In this document: positions 8,073 through 16,887 of the stretch, piece by piece
How positions within the stretch are numbered: position 1 is the stretch's first letter
How the letters are laid out: every line of letters begins with the position of its first letter
Assembly (NCBI RefSeq): GCF_010092505.1
Contig: NZ_CP048021.1
Span: 434,001 to 498,000 of the forward strand
Source of the DNA: Virgibacillus sp. MSP4-1
GTDB lineage: Bacteria; Bacillota; Bacilli; Bacillales; Alkalibacillaceae
DNA length: 64,000 nucleotides
Direction: 5' to 3'
Made by a program: the position numbers and the translations under genes
Notes under the pieces: generated by a model
The model's database searches: none
What the model saw: only the letters and a program-made list of their open reading frames with translations
What the model was told of the DNA's origin: nothing

Positions 8073-8429
8073 ATGAGTGTAATTTTACTAGCAGACGATT
8101 CAGCTTTTATGAGAAATTGGCTTAAACAAATCATTCAGCAGCACGGGCCACATGAGTTTGTAGAAGCCAAGGATGGACAGGAAGCTGTTACAGTTTTTCA
8201 GGCTGTCCATCCTGATATGGTCATTATGGACATGGTAATGCCCGTGAAAAATGGACTTGAAACTCTGTCTGAGATCATGAGTGTTGATTCAACAGCCAAG
8301 GTGATTATATGTTCATCACTTGGAACTGAATCAAATGTTATGGATGCGATTCAGGCAGGAGCCAAGGATTTCGTTGTGAAGCCATATTTTAAAAACCTGG
8401 GAGACATTGTAGCTAAACATCTGAATTAA
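8073..8429 (+). CDS. CheY-like single-domain response regulator
   Basis: A 118-residue stand-alone receiver domain. Acidic pair Asp8/Asp9 (LADDS), phospho-acceptor Asp53 (IMDMVMP), Ser81/Ser82 (ICSSLG) and Lys103 (VKPY) are all present, so it should be phosphorylated. No output domain follows, so it likely acts by protein contact, as CheY does at the flagellar switch. The ATG at 8052 has no ribosome site; the one at 8073 follows AAGGAAGAGG and is chosen. No histidine kinase is adjacent; the closest candidate partner is the CheA at 43165. The c-di-GMP riboswitch and terminator upstream make its level depend on c-di-GMP. Confidence 0.9.
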   Translation: MSVILLADDSAFMRNWLKQIIQQHGPHEFVEAKDGQEAVTVFQAVHPDMVIMDMVMPVKNGLETLSEIMSVDSTAKVIICSSLGTESNVMDAIQAGAKDFVVKPYFKNLGDIVAKHLN

Positions 8430-8475
8430 AGCCGGTCAGGTTGAAGCATGTACGTGATTTTCTAATCTAACCACT

Positions 8476-8505
8476 TTGATATTTCATACCCATATTTGCT
8501 ATAAT
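8476..8505 (+). promoter_or_regulatory. Sigma-A-like promoter of the purine permease
   Basis: TTGATA (8476-8481), an 18-base spacer and TATAAT (8500-8505). No purine riboswitch is seen between this promoter and the permease. Confidence 0.6.
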
Positions 8506-8579
8506 ATAAAATTGGCTCGCCTGATAATCAGGAGAGAGCGGGTAGGGAGAGGGCTATTTAAATTAGACAGGTCGATAAA

Positions 8580-9878
8580 ATGAATAAATGGATGAACAAC
8601 TTTTTTCAGCTCGATAAGTATGAAACGACACTGAAGAGAGAAGTTATGGCGGGTTTGATTGGTTACTTTGCGATTGTTTATATCATTGCTGTCAACTCTC
8701 TCATCCTTTCAGAGGCCGGAATACCACTGGAAGCAGCAATTCTGGCGACGATTTTCATTTCCTTTGCGGGCTGTTTTCTTATGGGATTCTGGGCCAATAT
8801 GCCAATTCTCCTCGTACCGGGTATGGGAGTAAATGCTTTATTTTCCTATACCATGGTTCAATCGATGGGGCTTTCCTGGCCTGAAGCGTTAGCTGTTGTG
8901 CTGGTTTCAGGGCTAATCTTTGTATTCATTGCATTTTCCCGTTTTGCGAAAACGTTAAGTGAATCGATTCCCCAATCCCTGAAGGAAGCCATCACAGTTG
9001 GCCTTGGACTCTTTTTAATGCTCATCGGTCTTGAAAAGGGCGGAATTGTAGAAAAGGGTACAAATTCCATTGTGGCACTTGGGGATTTGGGTAATCCAGC
9101 TGTGCTTGCGACTGTGCTGACGTTTTTGATTGCCATCATTTTGTTCATACGGAATGTACCCGGCAATTTTCTCATCACAGTTGTGGCAGGAACTTTAATT
9201 GCATGGGCGTTCGGTTTACTGGATGCACAGAGTAATAACACCAGTCAGCTATCCATTCGTGAATACATGGATGTTTTCGGTTCGATGTCTTTTGATCGTT
9301 TATTCTCTATAACCTTTTGGATAGCGGTGTTTTCCTTAACGATGGTATTGGTTTTCGAAAACGTAGGGTTAGTGCACGGGCATACGAATTTTATTAATCG
9401 CCCGGATGGATTTTCAAGGGCATTCCAGGCAACATCTGTTTCGGCTATGTTATCCGGCTTGTTCGGAACGAGTCCTACTGTGGCAACGGTAGAAAGTTCA
9501 GCAAGCATGGCAGCAGGAGGCCGGACAGGAATGACGGCGATTACGACCGGCTTTCTGTTTTTGCTGTCCATCTTTTTTATTCCGGTCATTAAGCTGATTC
9601 CAAGCAGTGCCATTGCCCCCATTTTAATTATTATTGGCGGACTGATGCTCCAGAATATTCGAAACCTGGACCTCAAAGATCTGAGTGAAAGTTTTCCGGC
9701 CTTCCTGATTATTGCTCTCATTCCATTTACGTATAGTATTGCAGATGGGATGGCGGCAGGATTTATTTTATATCCAATCTTAAAAGTCGGGATAGGCCGG
9801 GCACGAGAGGTTTCGTTTACACTGTATATTATTGCGTCACTGTTTTTGGTGAATTTTGTGGTTCATGTGATTGGCTGA
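8580..9878 (+). CDS. NCS2/AzgA-family purine permease
   Basis: A 432-residue polytopic membrane protein with about 12 hydrophobic segments. The start (QLDKYETTLKREVMAGLIGY) and the middle GMGVNALFSYT, FENVGLVHGHTN and GTSPTVATVESSA motifs match the AzgA branch of NCS2 transporters (B. subtilis PbuG/PbuO), proton symporters for adenine, guanine or hypoxanthine. Which base is carried is not clear. The ribosome site is weak (ACAGGT about 8567-8572). A consensus-like promoter and a strong terminator make it a single-gene unit. Purine salvage genes guaC and xpt-pbuX also occur in the window, at 20386 and 59482. Confidence 0.88.
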   Translation: MNKWMNNFFQLDKYETTLKREVMAGLIGYFAIVYIIAVNSLILSEAGIPLEAAILATIFISFAGCFLMGFWANMPILLVPGMGVNALFSYTMVQSMGLSWPEALAVVLVSGLIFVFIAFSRFAKTLSESIPQSLKEAITVGLGLFLMLIGLEKGGIVEKGTNSIVALGDLGNPAVLATVLTFLIAIILFIRNVPGNFLITVVAGTLIAWAFGLLDAQSNNTSQLSIREYMDVFGSMSFDRLFSITFWIAVFSLTMVLVFENVGLVHGHTNFINRPDGFSRAFQATSVSAMLSGLFGTSPTVATVESSASMAAGGRTGMTAITTGFLFLLSIFFIPVIKLIPSSAIAPILIIIGGLMLQNIRNLDLKDLSESFPAFLIIALIPFTYSIADGMAAGFILYPILKVGIGRAREVSFTLYIIASLFLVNFVVHVIG

Positions 9879-9885
9879 ACGTGAA

Positions 9886-9950
9886 TATTTAACACGTATG
9901 ACCATAACTGGGAATGGAACATCCACTTATGAAAGTTTACTTTATTAAAT
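9886..9950 (+). repeat. Dispersed repeat family B, short degenerate copy
   Basis: Contains AACACGTAT...ACTGG and the 3' signature ACTTATGAAAGTTTACTTTA shared with copies at 18482, 20317, 22710, 28628 and 38096. Lies directly after the permease stop. Confidence 0.55.
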
Positions 9951-9956
9951 AATTAA

Positions 9957-9993
9957 GGGGTACAATCCATCATTGTGATTGTACCCCTTTTTT
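9957..9993 (+). terminator. Rho-independent terminator
   Basis: GGGGTACAATC pairs with GATTGTACCCC and is followed by six T. Confidence 0.92.
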
Positions 9994-10126
9994 GAATTCA
10001 TGGGATTCATGGGAAATTCCTGGACAGTAGATGTTTACGATGTTTCCCAATCATCTTATTTTGTTAAAATCAATCATCTAGTCATTCCTCTACATATGTT
10101 AAAATTTGTATAAAGGAGGACAGCAT

Positions 10127-10660
10127 ATGTTCAATATTTTTAGTAGTATCCTTATTATTGCCGGACTTATACTGTTAACGTTTTTTCTAAGTATTATGAT
10201 AAAAAACAAAAAGATTTTGCTGGTTGTTGAAGCATTGCTTATTTTCGGACTGATTTTTGTCGTTTATCAAATGCAGTTTACCAGTTTCAAAGCTCTGTAT
10301 TCAGAAGAAATATTCACCAATAACACCGTGGTAGAGGAAGTCCGAATTACTGAATATAAACCTGCTAAAGATCAAGGATTATCTGAAATTGACAGGCAAA
10401 TGACAATCAAAGATACACAAGTGATAGAGGATATATTGAATGATTTTTCACAAGTGGAATTAAAGAAAGATCGTGATTCTGCGACATTATTTAAACAATT
10501 TGGGGTAAGATTCCTGACTACTAAAAAAGTGAAGGAAGATTACCATCTGTCTGATTATCAAGGTTTTCGTGTAAACAAAAATTACCTGGGTACGTATGAA
10601 ATTATAAACGAAACGAACCATTTGAAAACCATTTTATCTATAATGGAAAAGACAAAGTAG
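10127..10660 (+). CDS. Membrane protein of unknown function
   Basis: A 177-residue protein that I do not recognise. Two hydrophobic segments lie at about residues 4-26 and 33-53, followed by a soluble, charged domain of about 120 residues that is probably outside the membrane and shows alternating charged and beta-prone stretches. No catalytic motif is visible. The ATG at 10127 follows AAAGGAGGACAG and is a good start. It stands between the permease terminator and the HMG-CoA lyase promoter, apparently transcribed alone; the weak hairpin after it (CCCC...GGGG near 10700-10717) may end the transcript. Confidence 0.7.
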   Translation: MFNIFSSILIIAGLILLTFFLSIMIKNKKILLVVEALLIFGLIFVVYQMQFTSFKALYSEEIFTNNTVVEEVRITEYKPAKDQGLSEIDRQMTIKDTQVIEDILNDFSQVELKKDRDSATLFKQFGVRFLTTKKVKEDYHLSDYQGFRVNKNYLGTYEIINETNHLKTILSIMEKTK

Positions 10661-10731
10661 ACCCATTAGGATGTGACTTTGATGGAAATAAGCATAAGCC
10701 CCATAGAAGAGGGGGGGCATTTCTGAAATTG

Positions 10732-10761
10732 TTGACATTTTCAGAAAATTAATCATATAAT
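10732..10761 (+). promoter_or_regulatory. Sigma-A promoter of the HMG-CoA lyase gene
   Basis: A perfect TTGACA (10732-10737), 18-base spacer and perfect TATAAT (10756-10761). Confidence 0.8.
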
Positions 10762-10809
10762 ACGGTCAGCGATGTGTGTGTTGAGGTTAGCTTTTTATTA
10801 ACGAGAAAA

Positions 10810-10823
10810 TGAAAACGCATTCA
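10810..10823 (+). promoter_or_regulatory. CRE-like CcpA operator
   Basis: TGAAAACGCATTCA matches the Bacillus catabolite-responsive element TGWNANCGNTNWCA except at one T. It sits about 50 bases downstream of the -10 box and 7 bases before the ribosome site, a road-block position that would repress the gene when sugars are plentiful. Confidence 0.55.
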
Positions 10824-10842
10824 AAGGTTTGGAGGTGTGCAT

Positions 10843-11751
10843 ATGCTGCAAAATCTTCCTGATAAAATCTATTTAAAGGATGTAGGCCCAAGAGATGGGC
10901 TACAGAACGAGGAAACCTGGATAGAAACAGAAGACAAAGTGACGATGATTGATAAACTGGCTCAATCAGGATTAAGAGAAATTGAGATATCTTCCTTTGT
11001 CCATCCCAAGTGGATTCCGGCTTTATCCGATGCGAGAGAGGTTGCCAGACAAATTCAGCGTTATCCTGATGTGAATTATTCTGCACTTGTTCCTAATCAG
11101 AAAGGACTGGAGCATGCACTTGAAGCTGATCTCGATGGAATTTCTGTATTTATGTCCGCAAGTGAAACCCATAATCAGAAAAATATCAACAAGACGATTG
11201 ATGAGACATATCCCGTTCTGCGTGAGGTCGTTGAGGTGGCTAAGCAGGAAAATAAGGTGGTCACCGGCTACGTTTCAACGGTGTTTGATTGCCCTTTTGA
11301 AGGAAGAATGGAACCGGAGCAGGTGATCCCTGTTTGTGAACAATTACTGGAGTCAGGTGCTGATTATCTGTCGCTTGGAGACACTATTGGATCAGCCGTT
11401 CCATCACAGGTGGAAGCTTTACTTGATGAATTATTGAAGTGGTACCCTGAGGAAAAGCTGATTATGCATTTTCACGATACAAGAGGAATGGCGATGGCTA
11501 ATATACTTACTTCTCTCAATTATGGAATTACACATTTTGATAGTTCTGTAGGCGGGCTGGGTGGCTGCCCATATGCCCCTGGTGCAGCAGGGAATGTTGC
11601 AACCGAGGATGTTCTGTATTTATTACATGGCTTAGGAATAGAGACAGGTATCTCAATGGATCATCTTTTGGATACAGCCGAATTTATTCAGAGTAAATTA
11701 GGGAAGCAACTGCCAAGCAAATCCCTTACTCACCAATTAAGCAGAAGTTAA
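10843..11751 (+). CDS. yngG: Hydroxymethylglutaryl-CoA lyase
   Basis: A 302-residue TIM-barrel HMGL-like enzyme that cleaves HMG-CoA to acetyl-CoA and acetoacetate in leucine degradation. The N-terminal DVGPRDGLQNE metal- and substrate-binding motif and the C-terminal GGLGGCPYAPGAAGN signature with the catalytic Cys are intact; MHFHDTRGMAMAN gives the metal-binding histidines. Start ATG 10843 follows GGAGG (10831-10835) at 7 bases. Unlike B. subtilis yngG, it is not beside acyl-CoA carboxylase or dehydrogenase genes here. A strong promoter and CRE-like site suggest carbon control. A shared terminator separates it from the convergent sulfurtransferase. Confidence 0.93.
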   Translation: MLQNLPDKIYLKDVGPRDGLQNEETWIETEDKVTMIDKLAQSGLREIEISSFVHPKWIPALSDAREVARQIQRYPDVNYSALVPNQKGLEHALEADLDGISVFMSASETHNQKNINKTIDETYPVLREVVEVAKQENKVVTGYVSTVFDCPFEGRMEPEQVIPVCEQLLESGADYLSLGDTIGSAVPSQVEALLDELLKWYPEEKLIMHFHDTRGMAMANILTSLNYGITHFDSSVGGLGGCPYAPGAAGNVATEDVLYLLHGLGIETGISMDHLLDTAEFIQSKLGKQLPSKSLTHQLSRS

Positions 11752-11844
11752 GAATATGGTGATTAGGCCGGTATAAAGTCAGGGATTCAGTCATTCTGGA
11801 GGAGATAGTCGGTAAGCAGCAGAATAACTAAATGTTTCTGATTG

Positions 11845-11880
11845 GAAAAGAACGAAATCATAAAGATTCCGTTCTTTTCT
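11845..11880. terminator. Bidirectional terminator between convergent genes
   Basis: GAAAAGAACG (11845-11854) pairs with CGTTCTTTTC (11870-11879); the A- and T-rich stem can end transcription from both sides. Confidence 0.75.
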
Positions 11881-11884
11881 CACG

Positions 11885-12724
11885 CTATTCTTCCTCTGTC
11901 TCTACTTCATTTTCTTCATAGGAAATCCAGTCACTGAAGCTTCCCGGGTAGAGTTTAACATTATGGAATCCGGCCATTTTCAGAGCCATAATATTCGGAG
12001 TAGCAGAGACGCCGGACCCGCAGGAAACCATAATTTCCTTATCTTTCGGAAGGCTGGCAAAGTGCTGATTCAGATTATCCGGATCCTTCCATTGTCCATC
12101 CTCGCTTAAAACGTCCTTATAAAAGTAGTTTTTGGCTCCGGGAATGTGGCCGGCTTTTTTATATAAGGGTTCATTTTTGCCCAGATAGCGGTCTTTGGAG
12201 CGGGAGTCAATTAAAATTGCCGAGTCCTCCTGGAGCTTATCTTTGACCTGGTGAATATCCACGACTTCATCTGTTCTGGGCTTTGGAATAAAGGTTTTCT
12301 TTTCAGCAACGGGCTGTTTCGTCGTTGTTTCATAGCCCTTTTCCTGCCAGCGTTCAAAACCACCGTCCAGAACATAGACGCTTTCGTGTCCTAAATAATG
12401 AAGGAGCCACCAGCATCTGCCTGAAAACATTTCATTGCTCTGATCATAAACGATCACGGTTGTATGTTGATCAATTCCGATATTCCCGAGCTTTTGAGCA
12501 AACTCATGAATGTCCGGCAGAGGATGATTTCCGCCGTGCTCTGTTTTTTCTCCGGCTAGATCCTTATTCAAGTCCAAATAGAACGCTTGGGGAATATGAC
12601 CTTTGAGGTATGCTGCTTTGCCTGCATCCGGATTCGTTAACTCAAATCGTGTATCAACAATGACCATCTCATCGGAAGCATCCATTTTTGATTTTAACTC
12701 ATCCACAGATATTAAAAATGACAA
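11885..12724 (-). CDS. Two-domain rhodanese sulfurtransferase
   Basis: A 279-residue cytosolic protein with two rhodanese domains. The N-terminal domain (about 1-130) lacks the catalytic Cys loop; the C-terminal domain (about 150-275) has the active loop CGSGVSA. This layout is that of thiosulfate or 3-mercaptopyruvate sulfurtransferases (SseA/TST); CGSGV(S/T)A favours mercaptopyruvate as sulfur donor, by family knowledge. The start is TTG (12722-12724), since the minus strand reads GGAGGGATTGGA directly before it; no ATG fits. Transcribed alone, convergent with HMG-CoA lyase and divergent from the sucrose regulator. Confidence 0.88.
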   Translation of the reverse strand: MSFLISVDELKSKMDASDEMVIVDTRFELTNPDAGKAAYLKGHIPQAFYLDLNKDLAGEKTEHGGNHPLPDIHEFAQKLGNIGIDQHTTVIVYDQSNEMFSGRCWWLLHYLGHESVYVLDGGFERWQEKGYETTTKQPVAEKKTFIPKPRTDEVVDIHQVKDKLQEDSAILIDSRSKDRYLGKNEPLYKKAGHIPGAKNYFYKDVLSEDGQWKDPDNLNQHFASLPKDKEIMVSCGSGVSATPNIMALKMAGFHNVKLYPGSFSDWISYEENEVETEEE

Positions 12725-12862
12725 TCCAATCCCTCCATATGACGTAGGTTAATTTTATTCTAAATGAAAAGGATGAAATTGGATAGTTGTAAAAAAGGAT
12801 GAAAGAAGGTCTTCATTCCTTTATAATAGATTCCAACAAGAATAACGTCGGGAGAGATGAAA

Positions 12863-13849
12863 TTGGTAACCATAAAAGAGATAGCAGAAATGGCACAAGT
12901 ATCAAGATCAACCGTTTCCCGAGTGCTGAATGACTCCGGGTATGTCAGTGAGGAAGCAAGAGAAAAGGTAGAAAAGGTCATAGAGGAAACCGGCTATGTT
13001 CCAAGTCAGTATGCAAAATCCTTACGAACCAAAAAGACAAAAGTTATTGGAGTCATTCTGCCAACCATACAAACCGAGACACCGAGCAGAATCGTAACGG
13101 GTCTCGGCAAAGAATTGGAGAAGCACGGATACCAGATTCTCTTAGCCAATACCAATCACAACAAGGAGAAGGAGCTGGAATACCTGGATCTGTTACAGGT
13201 TCGTCAAGTGGATGGAATTGTGCTGATTGCCACGAATACGGCACCTGAGTTAATAAAGAAAATCAGAGAAATACCCATCCCGGTCGTTATGATTGGTCAG
13301 GAAGCGGAGGATGTCATGTATGTTTCCTATAACGATTATGATGCAGCCCGTGCACTGACATCCTTATTTATTCAAAAAGGTCATACAAAAATAGGCTTTA
13401 TCGGGGTGGATGAATCCGACAAGGCTGTGGGGATTTTACGAAAACAGGGATATTATGATGAAATGCAGGCAAATGGTTTACCTGTAGAAAAGAATTGGGT
13501 GCAAAAGGCAGTCTTCAATATAGATTCCGGCTATGATGCCATGAAAAAAATTCATACATCAGCTAGCGACCTTCCAACGGCTGTGTTTGCGGTGACAGAT
13601 CGGCTGGCGATTGGAGCGATGAGTTATCTGAAACAGGAGGGGTTGCGGATTCCTGACGATGTAGCGGTAGCAGGGATTGGGGCTTCAGAAATTTCCCAGT
13701 ACATTCATCCGAAACTGACAACGATTGATTATCAGAATGAAAAAGCTGGAGAGGAAGCCGCAAAACAGTTGTTATCCTGCATCCATTCGAAAAAAGTGAA
13801 AGACAAAATCATTTTAGACTATAGACTAATAGAAAAAGATAGTGTATGA
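12863..13849 (+). CDS. scrR: LacI-family regulator, probable sucrose operon repressor
   Basis: A 328-residue LacI/GalR-type repressor: helix-turn-helix at the N-terminus (TIKEIAEMAQVSRSTVSRVL), hinge (YAKSLRTKKT), then a periplasmic-binding-like sugar domain (VIGVILPTI...). An ATG at 12857 abuts GGAGAG; the TTG at 12863 is 6 bases away and gives the usual MVTIKEIA start, so it is preferred, though 12857 cannot be excluded. It lies directly upstream of the sucrose PTS operon, and three LacI-type operators (13857-13961) fill the gap between them. The ligand is presumably sucrose-6-phosphate or fructose; this is inference from neighbours. Confidence 0.87.
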   Translation: MVTIKEIAEMAQVSRSTVSRVLNDSGYVSEEAREKVEKVIEETGYVPSQYAKSLRTKKTKVIGVILPTIQTETPSRIVTGLGKELEKHGYQILLANTNHNKEKELEYLDLLQVRQVDGIVLIATNTAPELIKKIREIPIPVVMIGQEAEDVMYVSYNDYDAARALTSLFIQKGHTKIGFIGVDESDKAVGILRKQGYYDEMQANGLPVEKNWVQKAVFNIDSGYDAMKKIHTSASDLPTAVFAVTDRLAIGAMSYLKQEGLRIPDDVAVAGIGASEISQYIHPKLTTIDYQNEKAGEEAAKQLLSCIHSKKVKDKIILDYRLIEKDSV

Positions 13850-13856
13850 TTGTATC

Positions 13857-13961
13857 TGAAATCGATTCCATATTTATTTTGAATAATGTGGAATCGATTC
13901 CATCCAAAAGAATACTCTTTGAAGTATAAATCATTTTTTATACAGTATGGGATCGATTCTA
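13857..13961 (+). promoter_or_regulatory. Three LacI-type operators and promoter of the sucrose operon
   Basis: TGAAATCGATTCCA (13857-13870), the perfect palindrome TGGAATCGATTCCA (13889-13902) and TGGGATCGATTCTA (13948-13961) share the ATCGAT core with central CG typical of LacI/GalR operators. Spacing centre to centre is 32 and 59 bases. A possible promoter, TTGAAG (13919-13924) with TACAGT 16 bases on, lies between operators two and three, so repressor bound on either side could block or loop it. The most likely binding protein is the regulator encoded directly upstream. Confidence 0.8.
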
Positions 13962-13985
13962 CACAGTTAAAAGGAGTGTACATCT

Positions 13986-15383
13986 ATGTCTGAAAACAAG
14001 AAAATTGCAGAAGAGCTGATTGAGGCCGTTGGCGGTACAGACAATATTCAATCGGTTACTCATTGTGCCACCCGTCTGCGCTTTATCATTCAGGATGAAG
14101 ATAAAGTGGAAAAAGAAAAGGTGGAAGATATTGATAAAGTTAAAGGGGCCTTTTTTAATTCGGGACAATACCAGGTCATTTTTGGGACAGGTCTTGTGAA
14201 CCGAATCTATGAAGAAGTTGCAAAATTTGATTTAAAAACGGCTTCTAAAGATGAACAAAAGCAAGAAGCTGCTGAGCAGAATGGTAACCGTTTACAACGG
14301 GCCATCCGCACATTTGGCGATGTATTTGTTCCGATTATTCCTGTTCTGGTTGCAACCGGTTTATTTATGGGATTGCGCGGGCTGTTTGTACAGGAACAGA
14401 TTCTGGCCTTCTTCGGTTTAACACCTGAAGATATCCCGGCTAATTTACTGCTGTACACAGAAATTCTGACTGATACGGCCTTTATTTTCCTGCCGGCTCT
14501 TGTGGCCTGGTCGACATTTAAAGTCTTTGGCGGCACTCCAATCATTGGTATCGTACTTGGTTTGATGCTCGTCAGTCCATCTCTTCCAAATGCGTGGGGT
14601 GTAGCTGAGGGTGCGGATCCGATTATGTTCTTTGGTTTTATTCCAGTAGTCGGGTATCAGGGTGCAGTTCTTCCTGCTTTCATAGCCGGTATTATTGGTG
14701 CCAAACTGGAAAAATCCATTCGTAAACGAGTGCCTGAAGCGCTAGATCTTATTTTAACACCATTCCTTACATTGTTAGTGATGAGTATCCTGGCTCTATT
14801 TGCGATTGGACCTGTATTCCATACCGTTGAAAATTATATTCTGGATATTGTTCTGGCTCTACTTGAGCTTCCATTTGGTTTAGCTGGTTTGATTCTCGGT
14901 TTCTTCAACCAGATTATCGTTATTACAGGTGTTCACCACATCTTTAACTTACTGGAAATTCAATTACTTGAGAACTTGGGCGAAAATCCATTCAACGCGA
15001 TTGTTACGTCAGCGATAGCGGCTCAGGGGGGAGCAGCCCTAGCTGTTGGGTTGAAAACGAAAAATAAAAAACTTAAAGCTCTGGCTATGCCTTCTTCCGT
15101 CTCTGCTTTTCTGGGTATTACGGAACCTGCCATTTTTGGTGTTAACTTACGCTATGGAAAACCATTCCTGATGGGACTTATCGGTGGTGCGGCAGGTGGT
15201 TTTGTTGCTTCCATTACCAACCTTGCCGGAACAGGTATGTCCATCACGGTTATCCCGGGGACACTCCTTTATCTCAATGAACAGATCTTCCTGTATCTGC
15301 TCGTTAATATTATCGGAATTGCCGTAGCATTCGGTTTGACATGGATGTTTGGCTATTCGGACGAAAAACAGCTTAAAGAATAA
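13986..15383 (+). CDS. sacP: Sucrose-specific PTS EIIBC
   Basis: A 465-residue PTS permease that imports sucrose and phosphorylates it to sucrose-6-phosphate. The EIIB domain (about 1-85) carries the phospho-Cys in THCATRLRF; the EIIC domain (about 105-460) has about ten membrane segments beginning FGDVFVPIIPVLVATGLFMG and the GITEPAIFGVNLRY loop. There is no EIIA domain, but an EIIA gene sits two genes downstream. ATG follows AAAAGGAGTG. Substrate assignment rests on the sucrose-6-phosphate hydrolase and fructokinase in the same operon and on family resemblance to SacP/ScrA. Confidence 0.92.
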   Translation: MSENKKIAEELIEAVGGTDNIQSVTHCATRLRFIIQDEDKVEKEKVEDIDKVKGAFFNSGQYQVIFGTGLVNRIYEEVAKFDLKTASKDEQKQEAAEQNGNRLQRAIRTFGDVFVPIIPVLVATGLFMGLRGLFVQEQILAFFGLTPEDIPANLLLYTEILTDTAFIFLPALVAWSTFKVFGGTPIIGIVLGLMLVSPSLPNAWGVAEGADPIMFFGFIPVVGYQGAVLPAFIAGIIGAKLEKSIRKRVPEALDLILTPFLTLLVMSILALFAIGPVFHTVENYILDIVLALLELPFGLAGLILGFFNQIIVITGVHHIFNLLEIQLLENLGENPFNAIVTSAIAAQGGAALAVGLKTKNKKLKALAMPSSVSAFLGITEPAIFGVNLRYGKPFLMGLIGGAAGGFVASITNLAGTGMSITVIPGTLLYLNEQIFLYLLVNIIGIAVAFGLTWMFGYSDEKQLKE

Positions 15384-15404
15384 ATAACGATAAAGGAGCT
15401 TTCT

Positions 15405-16871
15405 ATGCATCAGGAATTAAACAATCTCAAAAGAAAAGCACATGCACATGCAGAAGCGTATAAGCATGTAGTTGCAGACGATCCTTATCGTCTGCACTAC
15501 CATCTTATGCCACCAGTTGGGTTGTTAAATGATCCAAACGGTTTTATTTATTTTAAGGGAAAGTATCACATTTTTTATCAGTGGAATCCATTTGAAACAG
15601 CGCATGGCGCTAAGTTCTGGGGACATTATATATCTGAAGACCTTGTACACTGGGACAGTGCACCCGCAGCTCTGGCACCTGATCAATGGTACGACAAAAA
15701 CGGTTGTTATTCAGGCAGTGCAGTGGTTTCCGATGGAGAACTCTATTTATTTTATACTGGTAATGTAAAGGATGAAGCTGGAAATCGTGAATCCTATCAA
15801 TGTGTTGCTACCTCCCAGGATGGCATTCATTTTGAAAAAAAGGGGCCGGTTATTCACGTTCCGGCTGGATATACCGCTCATTTTCGCGATCCAAAGGTGT
15901 TTCGTCATGAAAATAATTGGTACATGGTAATCGGTGCCCAGACCGAAGCAGAAGAAGGATTAGTCGTACTTTATTTTTCAGAGGATTTATTAAATTGGAA
16001 CTTTCTGGGACCTATAACAGGCAGCAGACAGGATCAACTGGGGGACTTCGGTTATATGTGGGAATGTCCGGATTTATTTCCTCTAGGGGACAAGGATGTG
16101 CTGATCGTTTCCCCTCAAGGATTAGCCCCACAGGGAATTAAGTATCAGAACGTATTTCAGACGGGTTACTTTTCCGGTGAGGTTGATTACCAGAATGTTC
16201 GTTATCAGCACGGAGCCTTTACAGAGTTGGACAGAGGGTTTGATTTCTATGCCCCGCAAACCACATTAGCATCCGATGGTCGTCGTCTGCTGTTTGGCTG
16301 GATGGGCAATTCAGAGGAAGGAGATGCTCGTCAGCCAACGCATGAACACGAATGGATTCATGCGTTAACTCTTCCCCGTGAGCTGGAATGGAAGGATGGA
16401 AGACTGTATCAGAAGCCGGTACGTGAACTGAAACATTTAAGAAAGGACAACATCGAAAGGAAAGATGTTACTTTTGAGAGCGCCAATCCAGTTTCGTTTG
16501 AAGGGATAAACGGAAAGGTTTTTGAGCTTGAAGTATCTATCCTTGATTGGAATGCACGCAGTTTTAGCATTAAAATTGGTAAAGCTGTGAAAATACGTTA
16601 TGATAAAATAGAAGGGATTCTATCATTGGAAAGAGAAGGGTTCACCCCTGATAAGGAAATGGAAACAAGAAAATGCTACCTTCAAAATCTTCATCATTTG
16701 CAGGTTTACAAAGATACATCTTCCATAGAGGTTTTTGTCAACCATGGCGAAGAAGTATTTTCGGCACGTATTTTTGATGAGCCGGACGCAGAATCGATTG
16801 TTTTCCAGTCTGACGGCCAATTAACCGCAAGCCTGAATAAATGGAACCTCGATAGAATCACAGAATTTTAA
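15405..16871 (+). CDS. sacA: Sucrose-6-phosphate hydrolase (GH32)
   Basis: A 488-residue cytosolic glycoside hydrolase family 32 enzyme cutting sucrose-6-phosphate into glucose-6-phosphate and fructose. The three catalytic motifs are present: LLNDPNG (nucleophile Asp), FRDPKVF (transition-state Asp) and WECPDLF (acid/base Glu). A beta-sandwich domain follows from about residue 340. No signal peptide, as fits a PTS product. It lies 21 bases after sacP with AAAGGAG in the gap. Confidence 0.94.
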   Translation: MHQELNNLKRKAHAHAEAYKHVVADDPYRLHYHLMPPVGLLNDPNGFIYFKGKYHIFYQWNPFETAHGAKFWGHYISEDLVHWDSAPAALAPDQWYDKNGCYSGSAVVSDGELYLFYTGNVKDEAGNRESYQCVATSQDGIHFEKKGPVIHVPAGYTAHFRDPKVFRHENNWYMVIGAQTEAEEGLVVLYFSEDLLNWNFLGPITGSRQDQLGDFGYMWECPDLFPLGDKDVLIVSPQGLAPQGIKYQNVFQTGYFSGEVDYQNVRYQHGAFTELDRGFDFYAPQTTLASDGRRLLFGWMGNSEEGDARQPTHEHEWIHALTLPRELEWKDGRLYQKPVRELKHLRKDNIERKDVTFESANPVSFEGINGKVFELEVSILDWNARSFSIKIGKAVKIRYDKIEGILSLEREGFTPDKEMETRKCYLQNLHHLQVYKDTSSIEVFVNHGEEVFSARIFDEPDAESIVFQSDGQLTASLNKWNLDRITEF

Positions 16872-16887
16872 ATAGTGGAGTGGTTAG

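Noticed and set aside
8506-8579. Purine riboswitch before the AzgA-type permease
   Set aside because: The leader is too short and lacks the CTACC...CCGTAAA...GACTA(T/C) blocks seen before xpt.
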